From the NCBI GenBank assembly GCA_021797955.1, contig JAJZYV010000068.1, forward strand, positions 1-7,996: a stretch of 7,996 nucleotides of DNA, given 5' to 3'. Source of the DNA: Thermoplasmata archaeon. GTDB lineage: Archaea > Thermoplasmatota > Thermoplasmata > Thermoplasmatales > Thermoplasmataceae. Below are positions 1 through 6,850 of this stretch, piece by piece; position 1 is the stretch's first letter, and each line of letters begins with the position of its first letter. The notes under the pieces are model-generated. The model saw only the letters and a program-made list of their open reading frames with translations, was not told the DNA's origin and made no database searches. Both the position numbers and the translations under genes were made by a program.

Positions 1-66
1 GTGAAAGAACTTTTTGTAAATGATAAGGACATAGGCAGAATAATTTCAAATATAACAGTGTGGTAG
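1..66 (+). CDS. C-terminal end of an unidentified gene cut by the left edge
   Basis: The first reading frame is open from base 1 to a TAG stop at 64-66 and would encode the tail ...KELFVNDKDIGRIISNITVW; the other two plus-strand frames close within about 20 nt. The stop lies only 7 nt before the ATG of the next gene, which suggests co-transcription. Base 1 happens to be a GTG, but with the sequence cut here it cannot be called a start. At 21 codons the fragment is too short to assign to a family, and it could be a chance open frame. Confidence 0.35.
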   Translation: MKELFVNDKDIGRIISNITVW

Positions 67-73
67 TGGACAA

Positions 74-493
74 ATGCAAATTGAAGTGGTCAATAGGAAG
101 TTAATTTGTGATGGAAATGAATACGAAGGGGATGATGTAGAGGTCTACATTTATTTCGAAAATAAAAGAAAAGGTTATTTCTATATTTTTATCTCGATAC
201 TAATTTATTTTACTATATTTGCTCTTATATTTATCTATTCTTCACCAATTAGCCCATATTTAGTTAATATGTATTTTTACGACTTACTAATGTTTGTTTT
301 AATCAGTAGTCCCAATTTATTGTTCAGACAATTATTTTTAAGATATATTTTTCAACACGCCATTATAAAAATTGGTAAGAAGAAAAAAATCCTGTTAAAG
401 TATGAAAATAGGAACAAAACAATTGTTGATAAAGTGTGCTCTATAGCTGCCAAGGTAAGATATAATGTAAAAACCCAGAACTCAATAATCTGA
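74..493 (+). CDS. Small membrane protein of unknown function, two predicted helices
   Basis: I do not recognise this 139-residue protein. Residues 1-33 are polar and acidic and probably soluble. Residues about 36-56 (rich in F, I and Y) and about 66-83 form two hydrophobic segments long enough to cross the membrane. A lysine-rich stretch (IGKKKKILLKYENRNK) follows, and a polar tail ends the protein; the positive charge after the second helix favours a cytoplasmic C-terminus. There is no signal peptide. The gene is much richer in A+T than the metabolic genes to the right, with many ATT, TTA and TAT codons, which suggests recent acquisition or weak constraint. The ATG follows the upstream stop by 7 nt without a clear Shine-Dalgarno site. 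It could be a small membrane component of an accessory system or a decaying gene. Confidence 0.6.
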   Translation: MQIEVVNRKLICDGNEYEGDDVEVYIYFENKRKGYFYIFISILIYFTIFALIFIYSSPISPYLVNMYFYDLLMFVLISSPNLLFRQLFLRYIFQHAIIKIGKKKKILLKYENRNKTIVDKVCSIAAKVRYNVKTQNSII

Positions 494-689
494 ACTCTTT
501 CGCTTTAACACATATTTTTCAATTCGCCGAACTCGTGATATAGAGCATTAAATCGCATATTGCTATTTTCCATTCAATCTGGCTGTATCCTGCCAACCCT
601 TCATTCCAGCCATTTACACTTGAGTTTCGATGAGAGTTGTGAAGGAAACCTTTAGTAATGTAGTAAAATGAAGTGTTTTCTATAACAGC

Positions 690-1460
690 TCACATTAATT
701 TGTAAGTGTGCCTATAATTTTTCCCGGATATGGTCATCTCCTCATTCATTTTCTTTTCTAATAGCCTTTATACGAACAGTGAGAGAACGCACGCAAATAC
801 ACAGGCCCCCATCCTATCATCCTTCCTGTGATATACTGGTCTTATTTCAAGGAATGACTTCATTGTCCTGAAGGATATCTCAATCTTCCACAGATCCTTC
901 TAATCCTTCACAATATCACTTATGGATAGATCTGTATTGCTCACGATCATGAATCTTCCTGCAAGCTTCTTCACGATCTGAATCCTTTTGTCTTTCAGAT
1001 CTGTTTCACTGCTCTTTGTGTATGATTTCAATTTTTCAGGTGCTTCTATGAGTTTGGGCCCCTTCTTCCCGAAGGAGATTATGGATTTGACCGTTGATAC
1101 CTCCCCCTCAATATCAGCAATGTCCTCCTTCTCCCTTTACGGACTGTACACCACAAGGCCCATCCTGTTCCTGAGACGTTTCATCTCTCCTCTCGAAAGA
1201 TCTTTCTTGTTCCATTTTACATTTGCCTCTTTTGCATAGAATTCCAGATCTTTCATGTGATCCCGACCCGTGAATTTCATATCCATGAGTATGTTTCTGT
1301 ATAGCTGGTCCCAGCTGTATACAGCTGTTATGTTTTCATTCCTGTTCAGGTACGTCAGTGAAGGTTTCCTTCTGAATGCCCGATAACTGATGAATATGAC
1401 CCTGCCCACATGATGAAATGGATAAGAATAAAACCGACGATCTGGATCACTTTTATATTG
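690..1460 (-). pseudogene. Remnant of an IS1634/IS4-type DDE transposase, 3' half only
   Basis: One minus-strand frame can be read from 1460 down to 690 as the C-terminal part of a transposase, interrupted by stops at 1137-1139 (TAA), 900-902 (TAG) and 768-770 (TAA). The diagnostic stretch lies just after the TAG: KDLWKIEISFRTMKS, then LEIRPVYHRKDDR. This matches the E-containing motif of the IS4 superfamily, in which a glutamate in a Y..LW.IE..F...K context completes the DDE triad. The TAG stands where a tyrosine is expected, and the TAA at 768 where a serine fits (LSLFV-stop-RLLEKKM), so both look like single-base nonsense changes. The N-terminal half with the first two catalytic aspartates is missing: the frame runs directly back to the stop of the ATPase gene. 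The element is dead, and I could not define its ends. Confidence 0.83.
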
Positions 1461-2666
1461 TCACAACCACTTCCAGACTGGCTTGATCACAATTCTTTTG
1501 TCTTCAATATCAATCTCATCTTCTTGGTTATACGTTAATATGAATCCTTCCATTAATCCAAATTTCCTCATGGCTTCCAACAATCCTTCAATTTCCCTCT
1601 TTTTGTTATCCTCATTCAATTCGTAAGCAACCTGTATAGCAATTATAATTCTACTGTCTTCTTTTATAAGGAAATCACATTCTCCATTCTCCCTGAAATA
1701 ATAGATATTTTTGTGGTATCTACGGAGTGTTAAGAAGACAAAATTTTCCAGCATCCTTCCCTTATTGGAAGAAAATGAGACGGAGTTGGCATTTGAGAGA
1801 CCATTGTCTATTGAATATACCTTCTTCTCATTGATCATCTGTTTCTTTAAGGAGTAATCGAATTTTGGTATGGTGAAGAGAAGATAGCTATCCTCCAGAT
1901 ATGAAACAAAGGATATCGGGGTATTAACAGAACCGAACTGGAACATCTTTTTAAGGGAATTATATGAAAACTCATTTCCAACATTGGACAGTAAGTAAAT
2001 TGCCAATTCATGAAGGGCTTTCGTTTGTCGTATTTTATATCTGGAAATTATGTCCCTTTGAAGAATATCTGTAAACAATTCCCTCAATATCTCCGGCCTT
2101 CCATATTTTATGAAGTCAGGAAAACCTCCCTGATTGAAGTACCACTCAAAAGATTCAGGAGATGCAATTTCTTTCCTGAAAAGTAATGCTTCACCAAAGG
2201 AGAAAGGAAACAGTTCAACATTTATATGTCGTCCTGTCAATCTTGTGCCAAGTTCCCTGCTTAGCAATGAAGCATTTGATCCGGTGATGAATAGATGTTT
2301 ATGTCTATCCAATCTGGATCGTACAAAGATTTCCCAGCCCTTCACATTCTGTATTTCGTCCAGAAGATAGAATTCAGAAGGGCCATACTCTGTGTGAAAC
2401 ACTTCATCAAGTTTTTCAAAATCACCCGATTCAAAATCAATAAGCCGGGTATCCTCAAAATTAAAAAAATAATAATTTGGTAGTTTCTTTAGAATCTGAT
2501 GCAACAGTGTACTCTTGCCTGATCTTCTTATACCAGATATTATCACAGCATGAGGTAATTCCAGTGGTATACTGCCAAGACCTTCACGCTCCATGCCATG
2601 TTTAAAGAATTCAAGCTCAGTTTTTTGGTCTATAACTATCTGCCTTAGGGTTTCTTTCAATATCAT
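1461..2666 (-). CDS. AAA_14/DUF4143 family ATPase
   Basis: This 401-residue protein has the full layout of the archaeal and bacterial ATPases built from an AAA_14 domain plus DUF4143. Residues 45-53 (GIRRSGKST) are the Walker A loop, 99-106 (FYLLDEIQ) Walker B, 127-135 (ITGSNASLL) the sensor 1 region, and 137-146 (RELGTRLTGR) an arginine-rich segment. Residues about 195-265 would be the winged-helix part. The C-terminus resembles a PD-(D/E)XK nuclease fold: E307 in MLENFVF, D331 in GECDFLI, and IQV at 344-346 where an active nuclease would carry E-x-K. With a Q and no lysine there, cleavage is doubtful and a nucleic-acid-binding role is more likely. The cellular role of the family is poorly known. 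The ATG at 2664-2666 lies about 28 nt after a TATA-like box, which suggests a leaderless mRNA. Both flanks are dead transposons. Confidence 0.93.
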   Translation of the reverse strand: MILKETLRQIVIDQKTELEFFKHGMEREGLGSIPLELPHAVIISGIRRSGKSTLLHQILKKLPNYYFFNFEDTRLIDFESGDFEKLDEVFHTEYGPSEFYLLDEIQNVKGWEIFVRSRLDRHKHLFITGSNASLLSRELGTRLTGRHINVELFPFSFGEALLFRKEIASPESFEWYFNQGGFPDFIKYGRPEILRELFTDILQRDIISRYKIRQTKALHELAIYLLSNVGNEFSYNSLKKMFQFGSVNTPISFVSYLEDSYLLFTIPKFDYSLKKQMINEKKVYSIDNGLSNANSVSFSSNKGRMLENFVFLTLRRYHKNIYYFRENGECDFLIKEDSRIIIAIQVAYELNEDNKKREIEGLLEAMRKFGLMEGFILTYNQEDEIDIEDKRIVIKPVWKWL

Positions 2667-2690
2667 ACAATATCATTACTATACAATGCA

Positions 2691-2700
2691 TAAATCTTTT
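2691..2700 (-). promoter_or_regulatory. TATA-like promoter of the ATPase gene
   Basis: On the minus strand AAAAGATTTATG (2700-2689) resembles an archaeal purine-rich BRE followed by a TATA box. Its centre is about 28 nt before the A of the ATPase ATG, so transcription should start at or very near the start codon. No Shine-Dalgarno sequence precedes the ATG, which fits a leaderless mRNA. The match is by eye. Confidence 0.5.
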
Positions 2701-2721
2701 CATTAGTAATGAATACTAATG
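2701..2721. repeat. 8-bp perfect inverted repeat upstream of the ATPase promoter
   Basis: CATTAGTA (2701-2708) and TACTAATG (2714-2721) are perfect inverted copies separated by 5 nt. The palindrome sits immediately upstream of the ATPase TATA box, about 35-55 nt before the start codon, where archaeal activators or repressors often bind. It is an operator candidate from position and symmetry only; no bound protein is known. Confidence 0.45.
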
Positions 2722-2777
2722 TTCATTGGTAAAAGAAGATTTGAATTCACGCACAGAAAGAGGATAATTTTCCCAGC

Positions 2778-2798
2778 TATACATGGCGCAATAACTAT
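2778..2798 (+). repeat. Left terminal inverted repeat of the IS630 element
   Basis: The repeat begins TATACATGGCGCAATAA and matches the inverse of the right end except at three positions (GG against AA at positions 8-9, and C against G at position 18). Its first TA is probably the target duplication. The inverted-repeat match ends just before the first candidate ATG of the transposase at 2804. Confidence 0.88.
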
Positions 2799-3870
2799 GC
2801 AGTATGCCTTCAAGTATTCAAAATGATTATACAATTATGAAAAGGCTTGAAATAACCAACGCAAAGGAACGGTCTGTGGCAATACGGAATGAAATATCAC
2901 GTTCGGAGGAATCAAAGCACGACAACCGTCTACATGACCTTCTGCTCGTTAGTGAGGGAATGAGCTGCCATGATTTGGGAATCATATTTGGAGAAGATCC
3001 CAGAACTGTGGAGAGATGGGTTAAGAGGTTCAACGAGAAAGGCTTTAACGCTCTCAAAGAAGGAAAACGATCTGGGAGACCACCAAAGCTTACAACTCAG
3101 CAGATGGCTGAGATTAACAGCGATATGAGTATAATCTATGGAATGGAAAGCTTCTCATGCACCACATATCGGAGAAGTACCATGCCGAAATTGGATTGAG
3201 TACCTGCCAGATGATCTTTCACAGACTGGAGTTCAGAATGAGAAAACCCAGACCTGTGATCGCGAGAGGTGATCCAGAAAAGCAGGACACTTTTAAAAAA
3301 TTCTCTGAAGACCTGAAGAGAGGCGATACGGATATATGGACACTGGATGAATGCCATTTCTACCAGCATGGAACCACCCTTGCCTTGTGGATACCACCCG
3401 AAGATAAAGATCCATCAGTACTGCAGTATCCCACAAGGAAAGGTATGAGCGTATTCGGCGCTGTGAACATCAGGACAGGAGAATTTGCAGGCATGATGTG
3501 TCCAACGCTATAACCTTCCTGAGATTTCTTACCGTTCTGATGAAACAGGGGAAAAGGAAAGAAGATGCAGATTATTCTGGACAACGCCAGATACCATCAC
3601 GCAAAGCTGCTCCTGTCATGGCTGGAGGAACATAAAGAGCTGTTGTTTCTTGATCATCTCCCACCATACTACCCAAACTGAATCCCATAGAGCGGGTGTG
3701 GAAACTCCTGAAAAAATTGAAATTGCATAACGAGTACTTCCCCGATCTTAAAGGAATGATAAAAGTGGTTGCCAGACAGTTCCTGTTATGGATTGAAGAA
3801 AATGAAATCCTAAAAACACTATGTCACATGGAATGAGGAACATATGCGACAATACTTATTGCGTTATGTA
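2780..3870 (+). mobile_element. IS630-family insertion sequence, complete ends but dead transposase
   Basis: The element is bounded by inverted repeats (2778-2798 and 3852-3872) that match at 18 of 21 positions. Both outer ends carry TA (2778-2779 and 3871-3872). IS630/Tc1-like elements insert at TA and duplicate it, so the best reading is an element of about 1091 bp starting TACAT and ending ATGTA. It contains one transposase gene in the plus direction, with a helix-turn-helix N-terminus and a DDE catalytic domain, disrupted by four frameshifts. With intact ends and no functional transposase, it could move only if a related enzyme acted in trans. It lies in the intergenic region upstream of the ATPase gene and points away from it. 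Confidence 0.9.
2837..3836 (+). pseudogene. IS630-family transposase broken by four frameshifts
   Basis: Read across frames, this encodes about 333 residues, normal for the family. The N-terminus holds a helix-turn-helix region (LLVSEGMSCHDLGIIFGEDP, then RTVERWVKRFNEKGFNALKEG and RSGRPPKLT). The catalytic triad is all present: D in WTLDECHF (3346-3348), D in ILDNARYHH (3580-3582) and E in NPIERVW (3690-3692), with about 36 residues between the last two. The frame changes near 3121 (before YEYNLWNGKLL), near 3490 (before DVSNAITFLRFL), near 3555 in a purine tract, and at 3678 (PPYYPN to LNPIERVW). These fit three single-base deletions and one insertion. I chose ATG 2837 (MKRLEITNA) because related transposases begin this way; ATG 2804 is an in-frame alternative. 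The gene cannot make a functional enzyme as read, although some indels could be sequencing errors. Confidence 0.92.
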
Positions 3871-3872
3871 TA
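3852..3872 (-). repeat. Right terminal inverted repeat of the IS630 element
   Basis: Read on the minus strand it begins TATACATAACGCAATAAG, the inverted partner of the left end with 18 of 21 positions identical. It lies 15 nt after the transposase stop at 3834-3836, a normal arrangement for an IS630-type element. The final TA is the probable target duplication. Confidence 0.88.
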
Positions 3873-3951
3873 TTACGGTAAGCACAATATTAGGAGCATT
3901 TTGCCAACTGTATTGATGAGATGATTCGGCACAACAGAAAAGGTAACTGTG

Positions 3952-3978
3952 TCAACCAGCATTCAATATGCTTGTTGA
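3952..3978 (-). repeat. Stem-loop directly after the regulator stop codon
   Basis: Two 11-base arms (3952-3962 and 3968-3978) pair with one mismatch around a 5-nt loop. On the minus strand this reads TCAACAAGCAT, ATTGA, ATGCTGGTTGA. The stem begins at the base after the TAA stop of the HTH regulator, so it would sit at the very 3' end of that mRNA. No long oligo-T tract follows, only TTTT about 11 nt on, so it is not a typical archaeal terminator. It could be an mRNA 3'-end stabiliser or processing site. Confidence 0.5.
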
Positions 3979-4626
3979 TTAATCAAAAATAGTTTTCATT
4001 ATTTTTCTTTCAGCATTTCTCAGGTGAAAGAGTAATGTGGGCTTGGAAAGCTTATAATCAGCCTTCATTCTGCTCAGATCGTATGTTCTTGGCCATTCAA
4101 AGAAACCCATGGAATATGCAGATTTTATGAGTTTTCTCTCCATGTCAGTAAGATTCACTGATCCAAGGATACCCCATCTTCTCTGCACTTCTGAAAAAAG
4201 TTCAACCCCGCTTGCCCTGTCAAAATTGAAATATTCAAGTGAATTCTTCTCCTGAAGTACTTCCTGCAATTTGGAAACAGAAGATGAGTTGAATGCCATG
4301 AAAGTAAGAGTCTCAACTCCTTCCGTTGCAGTGATAGGAAGGAGTGGAATACACCCACTGTCGATGATTGCTTTCATGATGCCATGGCCCTTCTTTATGC
4401 CCTGTATGAGTGTAATTCCATCCTTAGAGAAAAGGTTGTATGATACATAATCATGGGAAAGGGCATTTTCAAGCTCTGAGGATTTTGGCTTCTTTGTTAT
4501 GGAACAGACATAGTTCATGTCTCTGTCAATCGGAAAGACATAAGTGGAAATTATCTTTTCATTGAGTACACCTGCAGCTTCAGCCAGACTGCATTTACTT
4601 GCAATGCTGAAATTGCCTGACAACAT
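3979..4626 (-). CDS. HTH_10 (bacterio-opsin activator type) transcription regulator
   Basis: The 215-residue protein ends in a clear HTH_10 domain at about 159-211: LTDMERKLIKSAYSMGFFEW, then PRTYDLSRMKADYKLSKPTL and a segment with HLRNAERKIM. This matches the archaeal pattern of L-T-x-x-x at the start, G-Y/F-F near a PR dipeptide, and an S-K/x-S/P-T recognition helix followed by H-LR-x-AE. Residues 1-158 form a divergent effector-sensing region with no recognisable PAS or GAF motif; two cysteines (C12, C41) lie near its start and C92 in its middle. It follows the CoA-transferase gene by 48 nt and has its own TATA box in that gap, so it may be expressed both alone and with the upstream genes. 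It is most likely the local regulator of the transporter, lyase and transferase genes, with an inducer probably derived from their substrate. Confidence 0.9.
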   Translation of the reverse strand: MLSGNFSIASKCSLAEAAGVLNEKIISTYVFPIDRDMNYVCSITKKPKSSELENALSHDYVSYNLFSKDGITLIQGIKKGHGIMKAIIDSGCIPLLPITATEGVETLTFMAFNSSSVSKLQEVLQEKNSLEYFNFDRASGVELFSEVQRRWGILGSVNLTDMERKLIKSAYSMGFFEWPRTYDLSRMKADYKLSKPTLLFHLRNAERKIMKTIFD

Positions 4627-4646
4627 ATCACTTAATCAGTTTGAGG

Positions 4647-4657
4647 ATATTTAATAA
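4647..4657 (-). promoter_or_regulatory. TATA box of the HTH regulator gene
   Basis: On the minus strand AAAAG followed by TTATTAAATAT gives a BRE-like purine run and a strong archaeal TATA box, centred about 25 nt before the ATG at 4624-4626. That predicts a leaderless transcript. Its presence downstream of the CoA-transferase gene means the regulator can be transcribed independently. Confidence 0.62.
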
Positions 4658-4674
4658 CTTTTCCAAAGAATATC

Positions 4675-5808
4675 CTATTTGTTTCCTTTCATGATTTCTT
4701 GTATTTCTTCGGGGTTGAATCCAAGTTCTGTGAGTATTTCCATATTATGCTGGCCCAGGGAGGGAGGGTCCCTCATTTCCATACCCCCGCCCGGGGATTG
4801 TGGCATAATGAGTTCTCTCTCCATGTAATTAACCCTGGCCATCTTTGGCTTTGCATGTGGATCATACAGGAGTTCCCAGGGTTTTTTTAATGTAGAATAA
4901 GGCATATTGATGGATTTCAGGAGGTTCAGCAATTCTTCTTCAGTCAGGGCCATGGTTTTGTTGGTGATTAATTCATTGAGTTTTTTTCTTTCTCTGAACC
5001 TGTCCTCATTTTTTTTCAGGTTTTTTTCAGAACAGACCTCAAGATTCATTGCCCGACAGAATACCTCCCATTGCGTATCCGTTGTTACACCGATGAAAAC
5101 CTTTTTACCATCCTTTGTGGGGAAGAAATCATATATCGCCCATGCAAATCCCTCCTCGTTCAATGGTTTAAGTTCTTTTCCATTCAACTGGTATGTGACT
5201 ATATGCTGGCCCATGAAAAATTCAGCCGTTTCAAAAAGCCCTATGTCTATATATTCCCCTTTTCCTGAAATTGATCTTTCTATGAGCGCTTCCTGGGTCT
5301 TTATGACACCGAACATGGCTGCACCCATGTCTATGAGTGAACCGCCCACTCTCATGGGCCTGTCCATGGTGCCTGTCATATATGCGACACCACTGTGGAT
5401 CTCTATTGGAAAATCAAGGGATTTCCTTGTTTCATTGGGGCCCTCTCCGTAACCCTTTATGGAAAGATAAACCAGACCTGGATTGATTCTGGACAGTTCC
5501 TCATAACCCAGTCCAAGTTTCTTCATTGCACCCCAGCCTAAATTATCAATCAGTATATCGGAGGTTGAGATCAATTTCCTGAACACTTCCCTGTGCTTAT
5601 CATCCTTGAAATCGAGTGTTATGCTCCTCTTATTGCGGTTAAAGAAAGGGAATGCGCCAGAACTAGTATCAGAAAGCCTTCTTGATATATCTCCCTCCCC
5701 GGGCCTTTCCACCTTGATTACGTCATATCCCATGTCTGCAAATATGAGTCCTGCTGTAGGCCCTGCCACAATATGCCCGATTTCCACGACTCTATGCAGA
5801 GAATTCAC
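4675..5808 (-). CDS. Class III (CaiB/BaiF-type) acyl-CoA transferase
   Basis: This enzyme family moves CoA from one carboxylic acid to another through an aspartyl intermediate. Counting from the start chosen here (377 residues), hallmarks are VVEIGHIVAGPTAG at 7-20, DVIKVERPGEGD at 29-40, NRNKRS at 57-62, NPGLVYLSIKGYGEGP at 109-124, and the catalytic aspartate, probably D160 in GSLIDMGAAMFG. GKGEYIDIGLFE follows at about 182-193, and the C-terminus carries the usual P-SLGQHNMEILTELGF. Length is normal. GTG 5806-5808 overlaps the lyase stop by 17 nt and places the first strand where relatives have it. An in-frame GTG at 5848-5850 would add 14 residues (391 in all) and lengthen the overlap to 59 nt; both starts are possible. 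The overlap implies translational coupling with the lyase, so the two enzymes probably act in succession. The substrate acid is unknown; a branched or hydroxylated dicarboxylate is plausible. Confidence 0.94.
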   Translation of the reverse strand: MNSLHRVVEIGHIVAGPTAGLIFADMGYDVIKVERPGEGDISRRLSDTSSGAFPFFNRNKRSITLDFKDDKHREVFRKLISTSDILIDNLGWGAMKKLGLGYEELSRINPGLVYLSIKGYGEGPNETRKSLDFPIEIHSGVAYMTGTMDRPMRVGGSLIDMGAAMFGVIKTQEALIERSISGKGEYIDIGLFETAEFFMGQHIVTYQLNGKELKPLNEEGFAWAIYDFFPTKDGKKVFIGVTTDTQWEVFCRAMNLEVCSEKNLKKNEDRFRERKKLNELITNKTMALTEEELLNLLKSINMPYSTLKKPWELLYDPHAKPKMARVNYMERELIMPQSPGGGMEMRDPPSLGQHNMEILTELGFNPEEIQEIMKGNK

Positions 5809-6832
5809 CTGCCATTTTGATAATGTCTCCTGTTGTGATGCATTTTCCACTGATTGCTGCTCTGTCCTTCACTTCTTTTAGAAGTGATGTTGTGGAACTC
5901 TCATCGAGGTTAATTCCATTTGATTTTAGCAGTGTGTTGATCATGGATTTTCCTGCATACACATTAAAGCTCATTTCCTTTCCAGTGAATACATCGGAAT
6001 AAGCAACATGGGTTCCTGCAGTGTTTGTATAAATATTCCTTCCGTTCACCGGGAAATTGTCTATGAAAAATTCCGGGCCAACTTTTTTGAGTATGATCTC
6101 AAGGACAGATTCATAGGCCTTCCTCATGGAATTTGAATCCAATCCAGTGTCAATTCCATCCATTTCAAGTGCCCTGTTGATGGAGGCCACATCTGTTATT
6201 CCATTTCTCTCTCCAATTCCGAATATGGTGGTATCGATTCGATCAGCCCCATTCTCGAGAGCTGCTATGGCATTGGCAACTGAGAGGCCCCTGTCATTGT
6301 GGCAGTGGACATCTATTTCACATTTTATTGCACTCCTTGCCATGGAAAACAGCCTGCCTATTTGTTTTGGAGTACCAGATCCTGTGGTGTCAGGGAGCTG
6401 GATGATATCAGCACCTGCATCTTCGACAATTCTTGCTATTTTTATGATTTCATCAGGCAAATTCTTCATGACATCCACAATTGAAACCTCAACTATCTTT
6501 CCCTTTGTGGAAGCATATTTTATCGACTCAACTATCTTCTCAAGGTTCTCGAGCCTGAAGGGAAGATGAATGGATATGTTTGCTCCAGTGGCATCTATAA
6601 TATCAATATCACTCTTCAGTGTCCTGCCCAGTGCAAAAACATCCCTGAATATTTTATCGGAAACAATTTTCTCTGTAATCTTTACCTCAGAGGTGTGTGC
6701 AGAGGGGTATGATACCAAGGCACATTTTATTCCGTATGATGCCACAATCTTTGCCAGTGAAAGTTTCTCTTCAAACGTGAATGAGATTCCAGGGGCCTGA
6801 AGCCCCTCCCTCAGTGTATCATCAGTTATCAT
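5792..6832 (-). CDS. DRE-TIM metallolyase family enzyme (HMG-CoA lyase / homocitrate synthase-like)
   Basis: The 346-residue protein is a TIM barrel of the family that makes or breaks carbon-carbon bonds using a divalent metal. Residues 4-15 (DDTLREGLQAPG) carry the D-x-x-LR-E/D signature with D5 as metal ligand and R8 catalytic. PDTTGSGTP is at 147-155, the H-x-H metal ligands are H176 and H178 in VHCHNDRGLSVANA, and GIGERNG at 205-211 resembles isopropylmalate and homocitrate synthases. After the barrel, FPVNGRNIYTNTAGTH (260-275) resembles the synthase linker whose GxH histidine takes part in catalysis. There is no LeuA allosteric domain, and the cysteine loop typical of HMG-CoA lyase is not evident. 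By sequence it is closer to the condensing enzymes, but linkage to a CoA-transferase and a transporter fits a catabolic acyl-CoA lyase. The start ATG lies about 24 nt after a TATA box. Confidence 0.9.
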   Translation of the reverse strand: MITDDTLREGLQAPGISFTFEEKLSLAKIVASYGIKCALVSYPSAHTSEVKITEKIVSDKIFRDVFALGRTLKSDIDIIDATGANISIHLPFRLENLEKIVESIKYASTKGKIVEVSIVDVMKNLPDEIIKIARIVEDAGADIIQLPDTTGSGTPKQIGRLFSMARSAIKCEIDVHCHNDRGLSVANAIAALENGADRIDTTIFGIGERNGITDVASINRALEMDGIDTGLDSNSMRKAYESVLEIILKKVGPEFFIDNFPVNGRNIYTNTAGTHVAYSDVFTGKEMSFNVYAGKSMINTLLKSNGINLDESSTTSLLKEVKDRAAISGKCITTGDIIKMAGEFSA

Positions 6833-6850
6833 GACCTATCAATTGCTTTG

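Noticed and set aside
494..689. A possible short gene or further transposase sequence
   Set aside because: Short minus-strand frames exist, but none shows family motifs or a good start. It is probably the former transposon end plus spacer, and I could not find its inverted repeat.
988..1239. An 83-codon open frame on the plus strand
   Set aside because: It is antisense to the transposase remnant, whose motifs identify the real coding strand.
2804..3836. Programmed frameshifting to make a functional IS630 transposase
   Set aside because: Some insertion sequences use one programmed shift, but four separate shifts in both directions would be needed here, one of them immediately before the catalytic glutamate, so decay is the better explanation.
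3952..3978. Classical bacterial rho-independent terminator
   Set aside because: The stem is good, but no run of T residues follows closely on the transcribed strand, and the genome appears archaeal.
4907..5452. A 181-codon open frame on the plus strand
   Set aside because: It lies entirely antisense to the well-supported CoA-transferase gene and its translation has no coherent motifs; it is a mirror of codon bias on the other strand.
6126..6569. A 147-codon open frame on the plus strand
   Set aside because: It is antisense to the DRE-TIM enzyme, whose catalytic motifs are clear, and has no promoter or family features.
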